DNA of 64,000 nucleotides. It comes from Hymenobacter sp. PAMC 26628 (lineage in GTDB: Bacteria; Bacteroidota; Bacteroidia; Cytophagales; Hymenobacteraceae). Made by a program: the position numbers and the translations under genes. Location: contig NZ_CP014304.1 of assembly GCF_001562275.1 (NCBI RefSeq), positions 372,001 through 436,000 of the forward strand, written 5' to 3'. Below the pieces are notes generated by a model. That model saw only the letters and a list, made by a program, of their open reading frames with translations. It made no database searches and was not told where the DNA came from. Below, piece after piece: positions 17,991-25,567 of this stretch. How positions within the stretch are numbered: position 1 is the stretch's first letter; the number at the start of each line of letters is the position of its first letter.

Positions 17991-18012
17991 GTAGCGTGGA
18001 TTCTGCGGGTCT
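17991..18012 (+). repeat. Single arm of repeat family 2
   Basis: GCGTAGCGTGGATTCTGCGG resembles the GTAGCGTGGACGCTGCG arm of the repeats at 36545 and 62287, and like them starts at a gene's stop codon. The partner arm is not found nearby. Confidence 0.45.
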
Positions 18013-18085
18013 GCGCGTTTGAACGTTAAAACAGTCGTTCAGATATTAAAACGGCCGTGCAAAGCCAAAACAGGAATGCAGACGT

Positions 18086-18187
18086 TAGGCCATCATGCAG
18101 AGCGCAGCGAAGCATCTTTCCCGCTCAACTAACCATTTGATTACTGCTGCGGGAAAGATGCTTCGCTGCGCTCTGCATGACGGCCTA
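18086..18187. repeat. Intergenic palindromic repeat, family 1
   Basis: Arms TAGGCCATCATGCAGAGCGC and its near-complement ending GCATGACGGCCTA. The core is AGCGAAGCATCTTTCCCGC and its inverse, with about 25 bases of unrelated spacer between. Nearly identical in the arms to the copy at 58909. Confidence 0.9.
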
Positions 18188-18213
18188 AACTGGTTGCGTA
18201 AGGCCCCAGCCCC

Positions 18214-18957
18214 TTACCGCACGTGCTTCACATCGTCGCCGTCGTTGCGGCGGGGGTTGGTGAGGCGGCCGTTGCCCTTGTAGCGCAGGTCGGAGCCGCC
18301 GGAGGTGTTGGCCGTCAGCTCGCCGTCCACCCACACGTCGGCGTCGGAGCCGCCGCTGGCGTTGATGGTGGCCGTGGTGCTTTGCAGGCCTAAGCCGTGG
18401 TAGTCTGAGCCGCCGCTGAAGCGCATATCCTGGCGCTCCACCTTGCCGGTCAGCGTCACGTCGGAGCCGCCCGACGATTCGGCGCGCACCGTTTTGGCCT
18501 GCAAGCGCAGCGTCACGTCGGAGCCGCCGCTGGCCCGGATGCTGAATTCGTCGGCCACGAGCGGGGTTTGGCCGTGGGCGTCGGCCCCGCCGCTCAGCGC
18601 GAGGCCCGTCAGGCGCGGGGCCGTGATGTACACCTTCACGCTACGCTGCCGGCCGCTCAGGCTGTTCCACGAAAACATTTTCTGCCACGAGAAATCCTTT
18701 TCCCAGTGGATGGACAAGGTGCCGTTGCGCACCTCCGTCACCACGTGGGGCAGCGCCTCGGGCAGGGCCTCCACCGCCACGGCCGCCACGGGGCCCTGGG
18801 AGAGGTACACGTCGATGCCGCCGCTGGACTCGACTTGCTCAAAACTGCCGCTCACCGGGCGCGCCTGCCGCTGCTGGGCTATCGCGCCGGTGGCGGTGAG
18901 GGCCAAGGCCACGGCCACGGCCGTATCAAAGAAGCGAGTAAGGGAAGAAGTCCTCAT
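18214..18957 (-). CDS. Head GIN domain protein (DUF2807, adhesin-like)
   Basis: 247 residues. A signal peptide ending TGAIAQ is followed by a repetitive right-handed beta structure with recurring SGGSD or SGGAD turns about every 20 residues (ALSGGADAHG, RASGGSDVTL, ESSGGSDVTL, RFSGGSDYHG, NASGGSDADV, NTSGGSDLRY). This is the putative auto-transporter adhesin head GIN family. It is exported to the periplasm or the surface; binding partners are unknown. The gene stands alone, with repeat elements on both sides. Confidence 0.88.
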   Translation of the reverse strand: MRTSSLTRFFDTAVAVALALTATGAIAQQRQARPVSGSFEQVESSGGIDVYLSQGPVAAVAVEALPEALPHVVTEVRNGTLSIHWEKDFSWQKMFSWNSLSGRQRSVKVYITAPRLTGLALSGGADAHGQTPLVADEFSIRASGGSDVTLRLQAKTVRAESSGGSDVTLTGKVERQDMRFSGGSDYHGLGLQSTTATINASGGSDADVWVDGELTANTSGGSDLRYKGNGRLTNPRRNDGDDVKHVR

Positions 18958-19071
18958 GCGAACGGGTTGATTAGTAAGGGGTAGGCCGCCAGTAAGATAC
19001 GGGGTTTGGGGCGGGTTACCGCCACTGGGGCCTCGGCGTTACAGGGCGTCTGGAAAATATTTCCAGCCCCA

Positions 19072-19132
19072 AAGTGGATGGGCGCACGCAGGGGCGGGGG
19101 CAAGCCCCGCCCCTGCGTGCGCCCATCCACTT
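19072..19132. repeat. Perfect 28-bp inverted repeat
   Basis: Left arm 19072-19099 and right arm 19105-19132 are exact complements (AAGTGGATGGGCGCACGCAG and on into GGGGCGGGG) around a 5-base GCAAG loop. The right arm ends in TTATT. It is far longer and more perfect than needed for a terminator. Confidence 0.9.
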
Positions 19133-19310
19133 ATTCCGTTCAACAACGGGTAGGGGCAAGTCCCACCCCTATACCGCCAAAGTACAGGCGGGCTTCAAAA
19201 CTACCCCATACTGCTGCTCAGAACGCGAAAGCAACCTACCCGGCCGCTGGGGCCCCTAGCCAGAGAACTGGCCGAGTCTCCGGCTAGGGGCCCCCGGGGG
19301 GCCCCAGCAC

Positions 19311-19351
19311 GCAAAAGCGGCCGCAGCTCTAGGAGCTGCGGCCGCTTTTGC
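19311..19351. terminator. Bidirectional terminator after the cold-shock gene
   Basis: A 19-bp perfect stem, GCAAAAGCGGCCGCAGCTC and its complement, with a 3-base loop. The A-rich and T-rich ends give a T-run on both strands. It lies 17 bases past the cold-shock stop on the minus strand. Confidence 0.85.
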
Positions 19352-19368
19352 ATTGAAAACCAACTTTA

Positions 19369-19863
19369 TTATTGAGCGGCCGGAGCTGGGGCTGGCGGCG
19401 GGGTGGCGCTGGCGGCTTTCACGCGCACGGCGGTGGGGCCCTTCTGGCCCATTTCCACCTCGAAGTTCACTTTGTCGCCCTCCTTGATGGGGCCCCCGGC
19501 CAAGCCGTTGGCGTGCACAAAGATGCTCTCCTGGGTCTGCGAATCTTTAATAAAACCGTAGCCCTTCGAGTCGTTGAAGAATGCCACGGTGCCGGTGCGC
19601 ACCGGGTCTTCCTGGGGCAGGTCTTCCTGCCGGGCAATGCCGATGCGGATGTCTTCGGTTTTGATGACGCGCTTCTTGGTCGGGTCGGGCGGGGTGGTGG
19701 AGATGTTGCCGTTCTCGTCCACGTAGGCCAGCATCTCGTCCAGGCTCTGGCCGGGCTTGGCGTTGGCCTTGCGCTGCTCGCGCTTTTCTTCTTTATCGTT
19801 TTTCTTTTTTAGCCGCTTTTTTTCGTTCTCTTTTTTACCGAACGTTTCTTGTGCTCTTCCCAT
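19369..19863 (-). CDS. Cold-shock domain protein with charged N-terminal extension
   Basis: 164 residues, against about 67 for a plain CspA. The cold-shock domain spans about residues 89-150 with RNP1 KGYGFI, RNP2-like SIFVHAN and the entry TGTVAFFND. The N-terminal ~60 residues are highly charged (GKKENEKKRLKKKNDKEEK), a form common in Bacteroidota. The C-terminus ends in an Ala/Pro tail. It should bind single-stranded RNA or DNA in the cytoplasm, and the basic tail would add nucleic-acid affinity. Transcription ends at a strong hairpin. Confidence 0.9.
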   Translation of the reverse strand: MGRAQETFGKKENEKKRLKKKNDKEEKREQRKANAKPGQSLDEMLAYVDENGNISTTPPDPTKKRVIKTEDIRIGIARQEDLPQEDPVRTGTVAFFNDSKGYGFIKDSQTQESIFVHANGLAGGPIKEGDKVNFEVEMGQKGPTAVRVKAASATPPPAPAPAAQ

Positions 19864-19989
19864 GGGTTATTATTAGTTCGACGTAGCTGCTTGGCCTAGC
19901 CAAAGCGAAAAGGTTAAAGCGGCTAATTAGATTCCGCCGAAAGGCGAAAGTTACGAAAAAAGTAGTTAGCTTAAAAACCCCTCGGGGCC

Positions 19990-20703
19990 CTAATTGCCGC
20001 ACCCGGCGAAGGCCGCTACTTCGCGCGCCTCGCCCGGGGCCAGGTTGCCGAGCCACACGCCGCCCACCCGCACGCGCACCAGGCGCAGGGTGGGCAGGCC
20101 CACGGCGGCCGTCATCTTGCGCACCTGCCGGAACTTGCCTTCGGTGAGGACGATGGCCAGCCAGCTGGTGGGCCCGTGCCGCTCGTCGCGGATTTTGCGG
20201 GTGCGCGGGGCGAAGGGCGGGGCCTCGGCCAGCCGGCGCGCCTGGCAGGGGGCCGTGTGGTAGGCGGTGCCGTCGGCGGCGCGCAACGCGAAGCCCGCTT
20301 GCAGCTGCGCCAGGGCGTCGTCGGTCACAAGGCCGTCTACCTGGGCGTAGTATTCCTTTTCCACGCCGGGGCTGCGCACCTGCGCGCTCAGGGCCCCGTC
20401 GGTGGTGAGCAGCAGCAGGCCCTCGCTGGCCTCGTCGAGGCGGCCGATGGCCATGGTGCCGGGTGGAAAATCGTGCAGGGCCCCCAGAAACTGCTTGTTC
20501 CGCTCGCCCTTGAACTCGCTGCGGAACTGGCTAAGGCAGCCGTAGGGCTTGTGCAGCACGAAGTGCCGGTGCGGCAGGCTCGGGTCAGTGGGCAACAAGG
20601 GTGGGGGAGCGGGCAGGGTTTCCAAGGGGGCGGGGCAAGAGGTAGCGGGCCGTAAACGTCGGGCCCCCAGCCCGGACTTTCTCTTTGAAACAGCCGTCGG
20701 CAT
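19990..20703 (-). CDS. RNA pseudouridine synthase, RluE/RsuA family
   Basis: 237 residues from ATG 20703. The catalytic region is intact: FVLHKPYGCLSQF, MAIGRLDEASEGLLLLTTDG with the catalytic Asp in GRLDEASEG, EKEYYAQVDG and the closing TEGKFRQVRKMTAAVGLPTL. The family isomerises uridine in rRNA; RluE (23S U2457) is the nearest by the LHKPYG...QF form. The N-terminal ~43 residues overlap the 3' end of the SGNH-like gene in another frame by 119 bases. The conserved domain starts after the overlap, so a shorter form from TTG near 20600 is possible. Confidence 0.88.
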   Translation of the reverse strand: MPTAVSKRKSGLGARRLRPATSCPAPLETLPAPPPLLPTDPSLPHRHFVLHKPYGCLSQFRSEFKGERNKQFLGALHDFPPGTMAIGRLDEASEGLLLLTTDGALSAQVRSPGVEKEYYAQVDGLVTDDALAQLQAGFALRAADGTAYHTAPCQARRLAEAPPFAPRTRKIRDERHGPTSWLAIVLTEGKFRQVRKMTAAVGLPTLRLVRVRVGGVWLGNLAPGEAREVAAFAGCGN

Positions 20704-21421
20704 GGCCCAGCACGGCGGCGGCCAGCCCGTAGGCCAGGGCCTGGTGGGCACGCTGGTTGAGGTGGGCCGCGTCGACGAACAGCGCGGGCTCGGCCCCGAG
20801 CAACTGGTGCGCGTCGAGCCAGTGCACGTTGGGCAGCGCGGGCAGCCGGCGGCGTAACAACCACCCCCCGAAGCGCCGCATGGCGTTGTCGGCGGGCGTG
20901 AGGCAGGGCAGGGGCGAGAGGAAGATGAACGAGGTGCCCGGGTGCTGCCGGGCGCAGGCCGCCAGGTTGCGGAAGCTGGCGCGGTACTGCCGCGAAAACA
21001 GCCACAGCCCCGTAACCAGGGCCCCCGCCGCACCCACGCGGGCATAATGCGCCGGCCCAAGGCCCCCGCGGCGGCCCAGCGGGGCCCCGGTGCCGGCTGC
21101 TTCAGCGGGGGCCTTTTCGGCGTAGTGCCCAAGGGTTTCCTCCACTAGGCGGGTATCGAACAGGTGGTTGTACTGGTGCACCAGGCTTTTGAGGTAGCCC
21201 GTGAACTCGTAGTTGCCCAACTGAAACACGGCGTGCGTGGGGCGCAGCGCGTGCACGCTGGCCAGGCCCTCGGCCAGGTGCGAGATCCGCAGGTGGGGCA
21301 CTTGGCCCACCACCTTGGCGCCCACCAGCTCGCTGAGCAGCGTGGGGAAGGGGCGGGCCTTGCTCTGGGGCCAGCCCACCACATGGCAGCCCCCCATAAC
21401 AACGATTTCAACTGTCTTCAT
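20585..21421 (-). CDS. SGNH/GDSL-hydrolase-like protein
   Basis: 278 residues from the ATG at 21421; the upstream in-frame ATG would add 15 residues without similarity. Possible SGNH blocks are VVMGGCHVVGW (block I, with Cys where Ser is usual), QLGNYEFTG (block III Gly-Asn) and FVDAAHLNQRAH (block V Asp-x-x-His). No signal peptide is seen. If active it would be an esterase or acyltransferase, but the Cys makes this uncertain. The 3' end runs 119 bases into the pseudouridine synthase gene. Confidence 0.6.
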   Translation of the reverse strand: MKTVEIVVMGGCHVVGWPQSKARPFPTLLSELVGAKVVGQVPHLRISHLAEGLASVHALRPTHAVFQLGNYEFTGYLKSLVHQYNHLFDTRLVEETLGHYAEKAPAEAAGTGAPLGRRGGLGPAHYARVGAAGALVTGLWLFSRQYRASFRNLAACARQHPGTSFIFLSPLPCLTPADNAMRRFGGWLLRRRLPALPNVHWLDAHQLLGAEPALFVDAAHLNQRAHQALAYGLAAAVLGHADGCFKEKVRAGGPTFTARYLLPRPLGNPARSPTLVAH

Positions 21422-21655
21422 GGCAAAATAGGAGCAGAGTGGCAGGGGTGTAACCTTTGGAGGCAAAGGCGTAACGTTAGTTTAATATTAAGGTGTGCGA
21501 GAGATCTTTCGAGGTTTCTAAATTTATATTTATAGCTGATTATCAATACTTAAATTTTTTCTATAAGTCCGGCCTGAAAACTGATCGTGGGGCCAACCCC
21601 ACCGCGCCGCCGGCCGTTAGCAAAGCCAATTCAGCTTTCCTTTCAAAATCCCATC

Positions 21656-22525
21656 ATGTCTGACAAACCCACCATTTTCCCGCCCCAGTCCCAGGACGCG
21701 GGCGCCGGCAAACCCGGCCTCGAATACAAAATGACCCCCGAGCCGGAGTTTATCCGCGAAGGCTACAAGGGGGCCGATAAGCTGAAGGGCAAAATTGCCC
21801 TCATCACGGGCGGCGACTCAGGCATTGGCCGGGCCGTGGCCGTGCACTTCGCCGTGGAGGGGGCCGACGTGGCCATCTGCTACTTCCCTACCGAGCAGGA
21901 AGATGCCGAAAAAACCCAGGAACTGGTGCGGGGCTACGGCCGCCGCTGCTTGCTGCTGCCCGGCGATTTGAAAATCCCCGCCTTTTGCGAGGAAATCGTG
22001 GAGCGCACCGTGGCCGAGTACGGCCAGCTGGACGTGCTGGTGAACAACGCCGCCGAACAGAACTGGCACGACTCGCTCGAGGAAATCACCAACGAGGAGC
22101 TCGACAGCATCTTCAACCTCAACATCATTGCCATGTTCCGCATCACGCGCACGGCCCTGAAGCATTTGAAGGAAGGCGCGGCTATTGTCAACACCACGTC
22201 GGTGAACGCCTATAAGGGCAACGAGGCGCTGCTCGACTACACCTCCACCAAGGGGGCCATCGAGGGCTTCACGCGGGCACTGTCGCTGCAACTCATCAAG
22301 AAAGGCATTCGGGTAAATTCGGTGGCCCCGGGCCCCATCTGGACGCCGTTCATTACGGGGGCTGGGATGCTGAAAATCCCCCTCTTTGGCCACGACACCC
22401 CGATGGGCCGTTGCGGCCAGCCCTCGGAAGTGGCCCCGGCCTACGTGTTCCTGGCTTCGGAAGACGCCTCGTACTTCTCGGGCCAAACGCTGCACCCCAA
22501 CGGCGGCTCGGTGGTAAACGCGTAG
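21656..22525 (+). CDS. SDR family oxidoreductase (YghA/general-stress type)
   Basis: 289 residues from ATG 21656. The Rossmann motif ITGGDSGIGRAVA, NNAAEQNWHD and the catalytic Ser-Tyr-Lys in NTTSVNAYKGNEAL and DYTSTKGAIEG are all intact. The N-terminal tail with PPQSQDAGAGKPGLEYKM is typical of the YghA/YdaD/GsiB-linked SDR group, which reduces aldehydes with NADPH and is often stress-induced. The upstream region is AT-rich and probably holds the promoter. Substrate is not known. Confidence 0.9.
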   Translation: MSDKPTIFPPQSQDAGAGKPGLEYKMTPEPEFIREGYKGADKLKGKIALITGGDSGIGRAVAVHFAVEGADVAICYFPTEQEDAEKTQELVRGYGRRCLLLPGDLKIPAFCEEIVERTVAEYGQLDVLVNNAAEQNWHDSLEEITNEELDSIFNLNIIAMFRITRTALKHLKEGAAIVNTTSVNAYKGNEALLDYTSTKGAIEGFTRALSLQLIKKGIRVNSVAPGPIWTPFITGAGMLKIPLFGHDTPMGRCGQPSEVAPAYVFLASEDASYFSGQTLHPNGGSVVNA

Positions 22526-22642
22526 CAACCACACGCTAAGAAACCGGTACGGCCGGGCCTGGGCAACCCCGTCCCAGGCTCGGCCGTACTGGCTTCACAA
22601 AACTGCAAAAGAGCGGTTTTACAATTCTTAATCTTTGCCTTT

Positions 22643-23287
22643 ATGAACACCAAACTCCTGGGCCTGCTGGCCGCCGCTGCGCTCGCCACTGCTTCCTGCT
22701 CGCAGGAGAAGACCACCACGGAAACCACCGTGCCCGCCGCCGGCGACAACACCCCGGTAACCACCACCACGACCGTGGACACGGCTGCCTACCGCACCAG
22801 CGCCGACGCCCTGGCCGCCCGCGTGGCCCAGGACCTGAAAATTACCGACCCGGCTTTGGTTACCCGCATCAAAAACGAGTACTACGCCCGCGGCCGCGAG
22901 CTGCAAGGCTACACCACCAAGTACGCCACCGACACCACCGGCGCGTACGCCGCCACCCGCGCCGCCAACGACCAAGCCACGGCCAACCTGAAATCGGCCC
23001 TTACCGCCGACCAGTACAAGACCTACACCGCCAACCAGGGCGGTTATTATTCGGGGCCCTACACGGTGGTTACCACGGCCGCCGCCCCTAGCCTTGGCGC
23101 CCGCGTGGGCCAGGGCTCGGGCATTAAAAAGCTCGAAAACAACGAGGCCGACCGCAAAGTGAAATACCAGAACGGCGCCAAAATCAAGCGCAGCGACGAC
23201 GGGTCGCTGAAAATCAAGCGCGCCGATGGCACCAAAATCAAAATTGACGAGGACGGCCACCGCACCGTGAAGAAGCCGCTGCTTTAA
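22643..23287 (+). CDS. Putative lipoprotein with C-terminal KIKRADGT repeat region, paralog A
   Basis: 214 residues with lipoprotein leader (LLAAAALATASCSQEK). After a Thr-rich linker comes a helical domain (ADALAARVAQDLKITDPA, RIKNEYYARGRELQGYTTKY) and then a short C-terminal block, KIKRSDDGSLKIKRADGTK, ending GHRTVKK. The same order is found in the next gene, so the two are tandem paralogs. The C-terminal block looks like repeated beta hairpins. Function is unknown; the family appears restricted to Bacteroidota as far as I can tell. Confidence 0.75.
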   Translation: MNTKLLGLLAAAALATASCSQEKTTTETTVPAAGDNTPVTTTTTVDTAAYRTSADALAARVAQDLKITDPALVTRIKNEYYARGRELQGYTTKYATDTTGAYAATRAANDQATANLKSALTADQYKTYTANQGGYYSGPYTVVTTAAAPSLGARVGQGSGIKKLENNEADRKVKYQNGAKIKRSDDGSLKIKRADGTKIKIDEDGHRTVKKPLL

Positions 23288-23319
23288 GCAGTACACGCGG
23301 CGCAAGCCCAGCGTTGCCC

Positions 23320-23358
23320 AAAAAAAGTCTTTCCCCGTACGGAGAAGGACTTTTTTTT
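23320..23358 (+). terminator. Rho-independent terminator of paralog A
   Basis: Stem AAGTCTTTCCCC / GGAGAAGGACTT with a GTAC loop, A-run before and eight T after. It lies about 33 bases past the stop. Confidence 0.85.
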
Positions 23359-23476
23359 GGGCCGCAATTTGCCTGGGGGCCCTGCCGGCCCGTGGCAACG
23401 GCTGGCGCCGGCCGCGGCGCGCATGAAAGGCGGCGCAGGTGCAATGCCTTGCTAATCTATACTTAACAGTGTGTTC

Positions 23477-24160
23477 ATGACCGTTAAAACATTGGTTCTG
23501 CTGGCCGTAGCGGCGCTAGCTACCGCCGCGTGCGCGCAAGAGAAGGAGGCCGAAAACACGGCCGCTAGCTCGGCGTACTTGCCCACCAACGGGGCCCCAG
23601 CCGCCGCTATTTCGGCTCTCGATACCATGCGGCTGCGCAACGACGCCGACGTGGCGGCCATGCGCGTGGCCCGCGACTTGCAAATTACCGACCCCGCCCT
23701 GCTCACGCGCATCAAAAACGAGTACTACGCCCGGGGCCGGGCGTTGCAAGGGTACTCCGCCCAGTACGCCGCCGATACCGCCGGGGAATACGCTGCCGTG
23801 CGGGCCACCAACGAGCAAACCAGCCGCCGCCTGAAAGCGGCTTTCACCCCCCGCCAGTACCAAGCCTACGCCAGCCGCCAGGCGGCCTACTACGCGCCGC
23901 CGCGCGCCGCTGCAGTGGCGCCCGTGGCCGGCCACCCGGCGGCCCTCGCCATGCCCCGGCCCGGCACTGCCAAGCTGCCCGGTGCCAAGGGGCGCTACCA
24001 GGCCCCGGGTGCCAGGGTGACGTTCCAGAAGGTGAAGTACGCCAACGGCGTCAAGGTGAAGCGCAACTTCGACGGCTCGCTAAAAATCAAGCGCGCCGAC
24101 GGCACCATCGTCAAATTCGACAAAAACGGTCACCGTACCGTGAAAAAAAGCTTGTTCTAA
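23477..24160 (+). CDS. Putative lipoprotein, tandem paralog B
   Basis: 227 residues from the ATG at 23477 (a GTG at 23471 is in frame). Leader LLAVAALATAACAQEKE is a lipoprotein signal. The helical domain repeats paralog A (VARDLQITDPALLTRIKNEY, ARGRALQGYSAQYAADT) and the end again reads VKVKRNFDGSLKIKRADGT...GHRTVKK. A basic, Ala/Pro-rich insert separates the two parts. The pair probably arose by local duplication; each has its own terminator, so they are independent units. Confidence 0.78.
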   Translation: MTVKTLVLLAVAALATAACAQEKEAENTAASSAYLPTNGAPAAAISALDTMRLRNDADVAAMRVARDLQITDPALLTRIKNEYYARGRALQGYSAQYAADTAGEYAAVRATNEQTSRRLKAAFTPRQYQAYASRQAAYYAPPRAAAVAPVAGHPAALAMPRPGTAKLPGAKGRYQAPGARVTFQKVKYANGVKVKRNFDGSLKIKRADGTIVKFDKNGHRTVKKSLF

Positions 24161-24190
24161 TGCTGCATTGTTGGGGCCCCAGGGCCCAAA

Positions 24191-24225
24191 AAAAGGCCCT
24201 TTCCCGCGCGGGAAAGGGCCTTTTT
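24191..24225. terminator. Bidirectional terminator between convergent genes
   Basis: Palindrome GGCCCTTTCCCGC / GCGGGAAAGGGCC at 24195-24220 flanked by A-run and T-run. It serves paralog B on the plus strand and the PAP2 gene on the minus strand. Confidence 0.9.
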
Positions 24226-24241
24226 GCGCTAGCGGCGTGGG

Positions 24242-25375
24242 CTACCAGCGCCACGTGAGGCTGGCCCCCGTGAAGGGCCCGTACACGAACGGCGCGGGCT
24301 GCGCCTGCCGGTACCAGGGCCGGGGCCGGGCCAGGCCGGTAACCGGGTTGAGGCGGGTGCGGCCATGGGCCACGGCAATTTTGGCGAAGCCGTAGCCCAA
24401 GGCGATGCCCAGCGGGTAGTCGGAAGCCCAGTGCACGCCGTTGTTGAGCATGGCGGCGCCCAGCACCGTCATCAGGCCGTAGCCTACGGGGCGGATGAAG
24501 CGGTACTCGGGGTAGTTGTCGGCGATGACTGTGACCGTGGCCATGGCCGTGGCCAGGTGCCCGGTGGGGAAAGCATCGTGCTGGGGCACGGCGTTTTGGT
24601 AGTCGTTGTAGTTGGGCAGCAGGTCCCACTCGCCCCGGGGCTTGGTCGACACATTGGGGCTTTGGCGGCCGGTGAGGTGCTTGATGAGCTGCGTGGCCAG
24701 GCCAGTGGTGAGGATGGCCTCGCCGAGCTGGCTGGAGGTTTGCAGGGCCCGGTTGTCGTGCCCAAAAATGCCGTACGCCAAAAAGCTGCTGGCAATGGTG
24801 AGGTGCGTCCAGCCGTCGCCGAGGAAGTACAGCGAGGTGTTGAAGTTGTCGGGCGCGTTGTACTCGATGGGCAGGTTGATGCTGCCGACGTGGAAGGGCA
24901 GGCGGAACAGGTTGCGCTGCTTGTCTTCGGCGGTGATGCCCAGGCCCCGGCTGCCGCGCTGCACCCCGTCGATGATCAGCTGGTCGAAGGCGAACAGCAC
25001 GGCGCTGCTGCCCACAATGCCGGCCAGCACGGGCACATTTTTCTTCTTAAAGGCGTAGCCCGGCATCTCCGCCACATCGCGCGGGATGTGGTAGAGCCAC
25101 TGGAAGGGCCGGGGCTTTTCGTAGTGCCAGGTCACGCCCGGGGCCACCATATAATCGGTGCGGCGGGCGTGGCCGGGCTTAGCGGGCAGAGAGTCGGCGG
25201 GGGGCCCTGCGGCGGCGGGGCGAATGGTATCGGCTAGCACGGCGGGGTGGGGGACAGCCACCGAGTCGGGGCGCGGGGCGGGCGCGGCGGCGGCCGGGCC
25301 CAGGGCAAACAGCAAGGTCAACGGCAGCGCCAAGCGCTGCCACGGCCCCCGCCGATGCGGGTAGCGTAGTAACAT
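24242..25375 (-). CDS. PAP2-family phosphatase, membrane/periplasmic
   Basis: 377 residues, with a signal peptide (LALPLTLLFALGPAAAA). The three phosphatase motifs are visible: LIKHLTGRQSPN (KxxxxxxRP-like), DAFPTGHLATAMA (PSGH, here with Thr) and NNGVHWASDYPLG (SRxxxxxHxxxD-like). An earlier segment has hydrophobic stretches around VLAGIVGSSAVLFAFD. These enzymes dephosphorylate lipid phosphates such as phosphatidic acid or undecaprenyl diphosphate. The substrate cannot be told from sequence. The gene is alone in its transcription unit. Confidence 0.85.
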   Translation of the reverse strand: MLLRYPHRRGPWQRLALPLTLLFALGPAAAAPAPRPDSVAVPHPAVLADTIRPAAAGPPADSLPAKPGHARRTDYMVAPGVTWHYEKPRPFQWLYHIPRDVAEMPGYAFKKKNVPVLAGIVGSSAVLFAFDQLIIDGVQRGSRGLGITAEDKQRNLFRLPFHVGSINLPIEYNAPDNFNTSLYFLGDGWTHLTIASSFLAYGIFGHDNRALQTSSQLGEAILTTGLATQLIKHLTGRQSPNVSTKPRGEWDLLPNYNDYQNAVPQHDAFPTGHLATAMATVTVIADNYPEYRFIRPVGYGLMTVLGAAMLNNGVHWASDYPLGIALGYGFAKIAVAHGRTRLNPVTGLARPRPWYRQAQPAPFVYGPFTGASLTWRW

Positions 25376-25567
25376 GTTAATAAGTAAAGCAATAAAATAG
25401 GACGCCAGGCAAATAGAAAGCGGCAGCCCGTACCCCGCCGCCGGGGCCCCGGCCGGTGCAAAGATAACGTGCGCGTAACATCGGCCGGGGCCTTGGCGGG
25501 TTGGCGGGCCCCGGCGTACCTTTCAGCGAGGGGCCCGGCCCCGTTGCTGCCCACCCGCCCAGCCCTT

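Larger units (their letters stand above)
18958..19368. other. Intergenic region rich in hairpins
   Basis: A 411-base gap between two minus-strand genes. It holds a 28-bp perfect palindrome (19072-19132), a 13-bp stem of GGGGCCCCTAGCC at 19249-19261 with its complement at 19282-19294, and a 19-bp bidirectional terminator (19311-19351). No convincing coding frame is seen; frames through the palindrome are chance openings. Confidence 0.7.
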
